Made by a program: the position numbers and the translations under genes. From assembly GCA_021802025.1 (NCBI GenBank), contig JAKABC010000044.1, positions 1 to 11,118 of the forward strand: a stretch of 11,118 bases of DNA, read 5' to 3'. Shown here in pieces: positions 6,631 to 11,118 of the stretch. Position 1 is the stretch's first letter. Every line of letters starts with the position of its first letter. The notes beneath the pieces were generated by a model. That model was not told where the DNA came from. It did no database searches and saw only the letters and a program-made list of their open reading frames with translations. Source of the stretch: Actinomycetes bacterium. Lineage in GTDB: Bacteria; Actinomycetota; Acidimicrobiia; Acidimicrobiales; RAAP-2.

Positions 6631-8562
6631 TTAGATGTCGAGGAAGCGAACGTCTTTGGCGTTCGTCTGGATGAAGTGCCGTCGCTGGGGGACGTCGTCG
6701 CCCATGAGGATCGAGCAGACCTCGTCGGCGAGGGCCGCCTGCTCGACGGTGATCTGCAGGAGCGCCCGCTTGGTGGGGTCCATCGTCGTGTCGCGCAGCT
6801 CGTCGAAGTCCATCTCCCCGAGCCCCTTGAGCCGCTGGAAGTCGTTCTTGTGGTCGGGGTGCTCGGCGAGGAAGAGCGCCTTGGCGGCGTCGTCGCGCAG
6901 GTAGACCTTCTCCTTGCCCACCAGCGTCGAGTAGAGGGGGGGCTGGGCCACGTAGACGTGGCCCTCGTTCACCAGGGCGGTCATCTGGCGGAAGAAGAAG
7001 GTCAGGAGCAGCGTGCGGATGTGGCTGCCGTCCACGTCGGCGTCGGCGAGCAGGATGATCTTGTCGTAGCGGATCTTGGTGACGTCGAAGTCGTCCTCGA
7101 CGCCCGCGCCGATGGCCGACACCAGGGCCTGGATCTCGGCGTTGCGCAGGATCTTGTCCGTGCGCGCCTTCTCGACGTTCAAGATCTTGCCCCGGATGGG
7201 CAGGATCGCCTGGACCCGGGGGTCGCGGGCGTCCTTCGCGGAGCCACCGGCCGAGTTCCCCTCGACGATGAACAGCTCGCACTCGCGCGGCTCGTTCGAC
7301 GAGCAGTCGACGAGCTTGCCCGGCAGTCCGGCCCCGTCGAGCGCGCTCTTGCGCCGGGTGAGGTCGCGGGCCTGACGGGCCGCCTGGCGGGCGCGGGCCG
7401 CCTGGACGGCCTTCTGGACGATCTGGGCGCCCTCGCGGGGGTTCTCCTCGAGCCACTCGGCCAGCTTCTCGTTGGTGGCGCGCTCGACCATCGAGCGCAT
7501 CGACACGTTGCCGAGCTTGGCCTTGGTCTGGCCCTCGAACTGGGGCGCGGTGAGCAGCACCGAGATGATCGCGGTCAGACCCTCGCGGATGTCCTCGCCG
7601 AGCAGGTTGTCCTCCTTCTCCTTGAGGAGGTTGCGCTTGCGGGCGTAGCGGTTGACGACGTTGGTGAGGGCCTTGCGGAACCCCTCTTCGTGCATCCCGC
7701 CCTCGATGGTGGAGATGCCGTTGGCGAAGGAGTAGATGCTCTCGTAGTAGCCGGTGTTCCACTGGAAGGCGATCTCGACCTGCTGACCCTCCTCGGCCTG
7801 CTCGTAGAAGCCGACCTTGCGAAAGAGGGACTCTTTGGCGTTGTTGAGGTGCTTCACGTAGTCGACGATGCCGCCGTTGTACTTAAAGACCTCCTTGGCC
7901 TCGCGGCCCGCCCGCTCGTCGCTGAAGCGGATCTCGAGCCCCCGGTTCAAGAAGGCGACGATCTGGAGACGCTCGGTGACGGTCTGGGCGCGGAACTCGG
8001 TGTCCTCGAAGATGGTGGGGTCGGGGTAGAACGTCACCGTCGTCCCGGTGCGGCCCCGGGGGGCGGGACCGGTCACGGCGAGCCCGCCCTGGGGCTTGCC
8101 GCCGTCGGCGAAGGAGAGCTCGTGGTGCTGGCCGTCGCGGTCGACCTCGAGGGTGAGGCGCGTCGAGAGCGCGTTCACGACCGAGACGCCCACGCCGTGG
8201 AGCCCGCCTGAGACCTTGTAGCCCCGTCCGCCGAACTTGCCGCCGGCGTGCAAGACGGTGAGGGCGATCTCGGCCGCCGACTTGCCCGGGTACTGGGGGT
8301 GCTCGTCGACCGGGATGCCGCGTCCGTCGTCGACGACCCGACAGCCGCCGTCGCGCAGCAACACGACGTCGATGCGCGAGCAGAAGCCGGCCATCGCCTC
8401 GTCGACCGAGTTGTCGACGATCTCCCAGATGAGGTGGTGCAGACCGGCCGGGCCGGTCGAGCCGATGTACATGCCCGGGCGCAGCCGTACGGGCTCGAGA
8501 CCCTCGAGGACGGTGATGTCACTGGCGGAGTAACTCGCCGATCCCTTGGTCTTTTCGGCCAC
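6631..8562 (-). CDS. gyrB: DNA gyrase subunit B
   Basis: A 643-residue ATPase subunit of gyrase. The GHKL ATPase domain has EIVDNSVDEA with N51, DDGRGIP with D79, HAGGKFGGRGYKVSGGLHGVG at 105-125 (written here as consecutive short motifs HAGGKFGG and GYKVSGGLHGVG) and R142 in the position of the coumarin-contacting Arg of E. coli. The transducer domain follows. The TOPRIM domain has VEGNSAGG at 433-440, with catalytic E434, and metal-binding DADVDG at 507-512. The C-terminal tail has RLKGLGEM at 578-585. Length is that of non-inserted GyrB (no long proteobacterial insertion). N436 stands where E. coli has D426. The GTG at 8562 is chosen for the well-spaced GGAAAGGA 7 nt upstream; an ATG at 8577-8579 is out of frame. 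A 144-bp spacer upstream carries a candidate promoter, so gyrBA may be expressed partly independently of recF. Confidence 0.98.
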   Translation of the reverse strand: MAEKTKGSASYSASDITVLEGLEPVRLRPGMYIGSTGPAGLHHLIWEIVDNSVDEAMAGFCSRIDVVLLRDGGCRVVDDGRGIPVDEHPQYPGKSAAEIALTVLHAGGKFGGRGYKVSGGLHGVGVSVVNALSTRLTLEVDRDGQHHELSFADGGKPQGGLAVTGPAPRGRTGTTVTFYPDPTIFEDTEFRAQTVTERLQIVAFLNRGLEIRFSDERAGREAKEVFKYNGGIVDYVKHLNNAKESLFRKVGFYEQAEEGQQVEIAFQWNTGYYESIYSFANGISTIEGGMHEEGFRKALTNVVNRYARKRNLLKEKEDNLLGEDIREGLTAIISVLLTAPQFEGQTKAKLGNVSMRSMVERATNEKLAEWLEENPREGAQIVQKAVQAARARQAARQARDLTRRKSALDGAGLPGKLVDCSSNEPRECELFIVEGNSAGGSAKDARDPRVQAILPIRGKILNVEKARTDKILRNAEIQALVSAIGAGVEDDFDVTKIRYDKIILLADADVDGSHIRTLLLTFFFRQMTALVNEGHVYVAQPPLYSTLVGKEKVYLRDDAAKALFLAEHPDHKNDFQRLKGLGEMDFDELRDTTMDPTKRALLQITVEQAALADEVCSILMGDDVPQRRHFIQTNAKDVRFLDI

Positions 8563-8569
8563 GACGAGG

Positions 8570-8577
8570 TCCTTTCC
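8570..8577 (-). promoter_or_regulatory. Ribosome binding site of gyrB
   Basis: On the minus strand GGAAAGGA ends 7 nt before the GTG start of gyrB. It is the strongest Shine-Dalgarno match seen in the window and fixes the GTG at 8562 as the start. Most other genes here rely on overlaps or have weak sites. Confidence 0.75.
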
Positions 8578-8583
8578 ATCGGG

Positions 8584-8622
8584 GAGCCGGGGCTCAGGCG
8601 CCCGACGGCGCGGCCCTTGAGC
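8584..8622 (-). promoter_or_regulatory. Candidate structured leader of gyrB with alternative hairpins
   Basis: Read on the minus strand, GCTCA (8622-8618) can pair with TGAGC (8596-8592), enclosing an inner stem GCGCC (8611-8607)/GGCGC (8602-8598) with a GTCG tetraloop. The same GAGC (8595-8592) can instead pair with GCTC (8587-8584) across a 4-nt loop. The two pairings exclude each other, and the second lies 6 nt from the ribosome binding site. There is no T-tract after either stem, so a classical intrinsic terminator is not supported. Short GC-rich stems arise easily by chance at this base composition. Confidence 0.3.
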
Positions 8623-8630
8623 GTCTCTCC

Positions 8631-8658
8631 ATCCTACCCGAACGGCCCCACATTCCAG
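8631..8658 (-). promoter_or_regulatory. Candidate sigma-70-type promoter upstream of gyrB
   Basis: On the minus strand the hexamer TAGGAT (8636-8631) resembles a -10 element. CTGGAA (8658-8653) lies 16 nt upstream as a weak -35 (3 of 6 matches to TTGACA). Transcription would start near 8624, giving a leader of about 60 nt. The site is in the only sizeable spacer of the gene block. This is a pattern match only; the -35 is poor. Confidence 0.35.
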
Positions 8659-8706
8659 CCGTTTCGCGGTCCTAACGGGCCTGGTGCGAGGGGCTCGACG
8701 CGACCA

Positions 8707-9027
8707 CTACGCCCCCGGCGCGCGCTCGCGCACGATCGCGCGCACCTCGCGTGGGGCGCTCGCTCCGAGCACCGCGTAGGCGGCGAGGATCGACGCCGCC
8801 TCGTCGGCCACGCGCTGGGCGAAGGCGCCCGAGGGCACCGCGACGATGAGGACCCCGTCGCGCACCATCTCGACTCGGCAGTGCTCGGCGAGCACCGGGT
8901 CGACGACGTCGGACCACAGGGCGCGGACCGCGTCGACGCTGCGCAGGTCGACCCGACGCAGCCGTCCCGCGAGCCCGTCGAGGACCTCGGCGAGGGATCG
9001 GGGCTCGTCGTCGCGCCGCCGGCTCAC
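8707..9027 (-). CDS. dciA: DUF721/DciA-like protein, probable replicative helicase loader
   Basis: A small 106-residue protein in the recF-gyrB interval, where actinobacteria carry the DUF721 gene. DciA proteins bind the replicative helicase DnaB and help load it in bacteria lacking DnaC/DnaI. The DUF721 core is visible: helix with ALWSDVV (W38), AEHCRVEMVRDGVLIVAVPS (strands around 47-66), and SGAFAQRVADEA helix at 66-77. D43 replaces the usual Gly of the W..vVG motif, and F69 replaces the Trp usual in the aWaq motif. The basic N-terminus (SRRRDDEPR) is short; mycobacterial and streptomycete relatives are longer as I recall them. The GTG at 9027 overlaps the recF stop by 4 nt (GTGA), so translation is probably coupled to recF; an upstream in-frame reading is a shadow inside recF. 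Family assignment rests on the core motif plus synteny. Confidence 0.82.
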   Translation of the reverse strand: MSRRRDDEPRSLAEVLDGLAGRLRRVDLRSVDAVRALWSDVVDPVLAEHCRVEMVRDGVLIVAVPSGAFAQRVADEAASILAAYAVLGASAPREVRAIVRERAPGA

Positions 9028-10109
9028 GGCGCCACCGCCCTCGTGAGGTCGACGACCACCCCGGGGCTGAGCGCCGTGGGCAGCGGGGAGGCCGTGGTGA
9101 CCAGGGTCTGACCCCCGGGCAGCATCGCGAGCAGTCGGTCGGCCCGCCGGGAGTCGAGCTCGCTGAAGACGTCGTCGAGCAGGAGGATCGGCTCGACGCC
9201 GCGTCGTCGACGCACCAGCTCGTGACCGGCCAGGCGCAACGCGAGGGCCAGGGACCGCTGCTCCCCCTGGGAGGCCTGACGGCGGGCGTCGCGGCCCGCG
9301 AGGCGCACCGCGACGTCGTCGCGGTGCGGCCCCACCCCGGTGCGGCCCCGGAAACGGTCGTCGTACTCGGCGCGCGCGAGGGCCTCGGCCAGTCCCCCGC
9401 TCCACGACGGCTCGTAGAGGAGCTCCACCGCGCCGGGCTCACCGGCCAGCTCTTCGTAGCTCGCGGCCACGAGTGGGCTGAGCCGGGTGAGGACGTCGCG
9501 GCGCAGATCGACCAGTGCACTCCCCTCGGTCGCCAACTCCTCGGTCCACACCTCGAGCTCGGCGCGCTGACTCGCGCTCACGCTGCCCCCCTCGAGCGAG
9601 CGCAACAGGGCGTTGCGCTGGGTGAGCACCCGCGCGTAGCGCTCGACGGCCTCACTGGCGAGGGGGTCCTCGTCGGTCATCACGGTCGTGAGGAACGCCC
9701 GGCGGTGCTCGGGGGCGCCCCGCACGACGTCGACTCCCTCCGGGGTGAAGACCGTCAGGGGGAGGGCCTCGGCGAGCTCGGCGCGCGAGCGGGGCCGTTG
9801 GCCGTTGACGAGCATCCGCTTGGTCGTGGCGCGCACGCCCCGGGTGAGGGTGAGGTCGACCTGGACACGGCGCTCTCCCTGGTGGAGAAGACCGTGGACC
9901 TCCGCCAGGTCGCGGCCGCTGCGCACCAGGTCCGCGGCGGCCGGGGTGCGGAACGACTGGCCGGTGGCCAGGACGTGCACGGCTTCGAGGACCGAGGTCT
10001 TGCCGGTCCCGTTGGCCGAGAGGAAGACGGTCACCGCGCGGGGGTCGGGGTGGACGACGAGTTCGGAGAAGAGCCGGAAGTCGCGCAGCGTGAGCTCGGT
10101 GAGGCCCAC
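9024..10109 (-). CDS. recF: DNA replication and repair protein RecF
   Basis: A 361-residue SMC-like ATPase that, with RecO and RecR, directs RecA loading at single-strand gaps. Features in order: N-terminal LTLRDFRLF; P-loop SANGTGKTS at 31-39; TPEGVDVVRGAPEHRRAFL at 122-140 (RecF signature 1 region); a middle arm domain about 150-250; GPHRDD at 260-265; ABC-type signature QASQGEQRSLALAL around 278-291; Walker B LLLDDVFSELD at 309-319. S31 occupies the first Gly/Ala position of the P-loop consensus, and T141 stands where signature 1 ends in Asp/Asn. All other motifs are intact, so I call it functional. The GTG at 10109 gives the standard RecF N-terminus, 9 nt after the dnaN stop. Its own stop overlaps the DUF721 gene start by 4 nt. 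Confidence 0.96.
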   Translation of the reverse strand: MGLTELTLRDFRLFSELVVHPDPRAVTVFLSANGTGKTSVLEAVHVLATGQSFRTPAAADLVRSGRDLAEVHGLLHQGERRVQVDLTLTRGVRATTKRMLVNGQRPRSRAELAEALPLTVFTPEGVDVVRGAPEHRRAFLTTVMTDEDPLASEAVERYARVLTQRNALLRSLEGGSVSASQRAELEVWTEELATEGSALVDLRRDVLTRLSPLVAASYEELAGEPGAVELLYEPSWSGGLAEALARAEYDDRFRGRTGVGPHRDDVAVRLAGRDARRQASQGEQRSLALALRLAGHELVRRRRGVEPILLLDDVFSELDSRRADRLLAMLPGGQTLVTTASPLPTALSPGVVVDLTRAVAP

Positions 10110-10118
10110 CCCGGGGCC

Positions 10119-11118
10119 CTACTGGACTCGCACGGGCATCAGCAGGTAGCGGAACGCGAGATCGTCGACCCCGTGGACCATGGCCGGACGCACGGCGTCG
10201 CTCATCTCGAGAACCACCTCGTCGCCCGGCACCGCCTCAACGCCGTCGATCAAGAAGCTCGGGTTGAAGGCGATCGTCATCTCCTCACCCTGGAAGTCGG
10301 CGTCGACGTTGTCCTCCACGTCACCCGCGTCGTGACTCTGGGTGCGGATCTCGACCGCGCGGTCCTTCACGGTGAGGCGGACCGAGCTAGTCGAGTCCTT
10401 GGCCAGCAGTCGCGCCCGACGCAGCGAGGTCAAGAAGGTGTCCTTAGCGACGCGCAACTGGTTGGGGTAGCTGGCCGGGATGAGCTGGAGGACCGAGGGG
10501 TAGTTTCCGTCGATGAGCCGCGAGGCGATCGATGTGGCCCCCGCCACGAAGGCGATCTCGGCGTCCGAGAGCGCAACGGCGATCTCGGCGTCCGCGGGTA
10601 GTTGGTTCGCGGTGCGCTGGAGCTCGTGCAGGGCGCGGGCTGGGACGAGGAGGTCGGTCGCGGTGAAGCCCGCGACGCCGGGCACGTCACGCACCGCGAG
10701 ACGATAGGAGTCGGTGGCGATCAGCCGTAGCGACCCCTCGTTCGAGGTGAAGAGAACCCCGGTCAGCAGGGGGCGGGCGTCGTCGGTGGCCGCGGCCCGC
10801 ACGACCTGGGTCAATCCCTGGATCAACTCAAGGGCCGCCACCGAGGTGACCGGCCCGCTCACGGGTGGCAGCTTGGGGTAGTCGACGACCGGGAAGGTCC
10901 GCAGCGAGAAGCGTGCTCGGCCCAGGGTGATGTCCACGATCTCGTCGTGGCCCTCTACGGTCACCGCTCCGGGTTCGAGCGAGCGGACCGCGTCGACGAT
11001 CAGCCGGGCCGGCACGACCGTCGCCCCGTCCTCGATGCCCACGACCTCGATGGTCGTGCGCGCCGTGAGGTCGAGGTCGGTCCCGGTGACGACGAGCTGG
11101 TTGTCGGTCAATGAGAGC
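10119..11118 (-). CDS. dnaN: DNA polymerase III beta subunit (sliding clamp), N-terminus outside window
   Basis: The ring-shaped clamp that tethers DNA polymerase III to DNA. The window holds 332 codons; the reading frame stays open to the right edge (LSLTDNQLVVTGTDLDL across it), and the family is normally about 370-380 residues, so roughly 40-45 N-terminal residues are missing. A TTG at 11109-11111 is an internal codon, not the start. Visible motifs include GTDLDL, FPVVDYPKLPP, RPLLTGVLF, ATDSYRLAVRD, SRLIDGNYPSV and the C-terminal YLLMPVRVQ, whose MPVR belongs to the protein-binding cleft used by polymerase subunits. recF follows after 9 nt. dnaA and oriC would be expected further right. 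Confidence 0.97.
   Translation of the reverse strand, partial: LSLTDNQLVVTGTDLDLTARTTIEVVGIEDGATVVPARLIVDAVRSLEPGAVTVEGHDEIVDITLGRARFSLRTFPVVDYPKLPPVSGPVTSVAALELIQGLTQVVRAAATDDARPLLTGVLFTSNEGSLRLIATDSYRLAVRDVPGVAGFTATDLLVPARALHELQRTANQLPADAEIAVALSDAEIAFVAGATSIASRLIDGNYPSVLQLIPASYPNQLRVAKDTFLTSLRRARLLAKDSTSSVRLTVKDRAVEIRTQSHDAGDVEDNVDADFQGEEMTIAFNPSFLIDGVEAVPGDEVVLEMSDAVRPAMVHGVDDLAFRYLLMPVRVQ

Noticed and set aside
4766..7762. A 998-codon open frame on the minus strand overlapping gyrB and gyrA in another frame
   Set aside because: It is rich in Arg, Gly and Pro, as expected for a shifted frame of GC-rich genes, and shares the coding strand with real gyrase frames.
4093..8211. A 1372-codon open frame on the plus strand opposite gyrA and most of gyrB
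   Set aside because: It is antisense to two certain genes, has a low-complexity Val/Asp/Leu/His/Arg composition and no recognisable domain. High-GC codon usage keeps this antisense frame free of stops. Similar long frames at 1272-2969, 3047-4426 and 9222-10601 have the same cause.
8563..8706. oriC or DnaA boxes in the spacer upstream of gyrB
   Set aside because: I found no TTATCCACA-like box and no AT-rich stretch. The origin is more likely between dnaA and dnaN, to the right of the window.

Overview
The window is GC-rich bacterial chromosome with dense coding and GTG starts at five of the seven visible gene starts. It looks like an actinobacterium. The evidence is the origin-proximal order dnaN-recF-DUF721-gyrB-gyrA, a PspC-type HATPase kinase paired with a LuxR-type regulator, and a 532-residue ABC-F protein resembling one widespread in Actinobacteria. 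Some gyrase motifs (GyrB EGNSAGG, GyrA SGHGNFGG) differ from the Streptomyces/Mycobacterium versions I recall, so a deep lineage such as Acidimicrobiia is my guess. That placement is inference only.

Layout, right to left on the minus strand: dnaN (its N-terminus lies beyond the right edge), recF, a short DUF721/DciA-like gene, a 144-bp spacer, gyrB, gyrA, an acetyl-CoA hydrolase/CoA-transferase and an ABC-F ATPase. The spacer holds a candidate promoter, possible leader hairpins and a strong ribosome binding site, and is the only sizeable intergenic region. All seven genes point the same way with gaps of 9-144 bp or overlaps. dnaA and oriC are therefore expected just beyond the right edge, which would put this block on the leading strand. 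On the plus strand at the left edge are the C-terminal part of a sensor kinase and its response regulator. They converge on the ABC-F gene, and the two stop codons overlap within one CTAG.

Function: DnaN (sliding clamp), RecF (gap repair with RecO/RecR), the DciA-like protein (probable helicase loader) and GyrA/GyrB (negative supercoiling) form the standard replication-initiation neighbourhood. The CoA-transferase and ABC-F protein have no obvious link to replication. They are joined to each other by a 1-nt stop/start overlap and may be read through from gyrA. The kinase/regulator pair is a separate signalling unit whose promoter lies outside the window.

This is mainly ordinary core genome. 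I saw no mobile element, CRISPR array, tRNA, rRNA or clearly novel system. The points worth a second look are the overlapping convergent stops, alternative pairings in the gyrB leader, deviating motif residues in RecF, GyrA, GyrB and the DciA-like protein, and the CoA-transferase/ABC-F pair directly behind gyrA.
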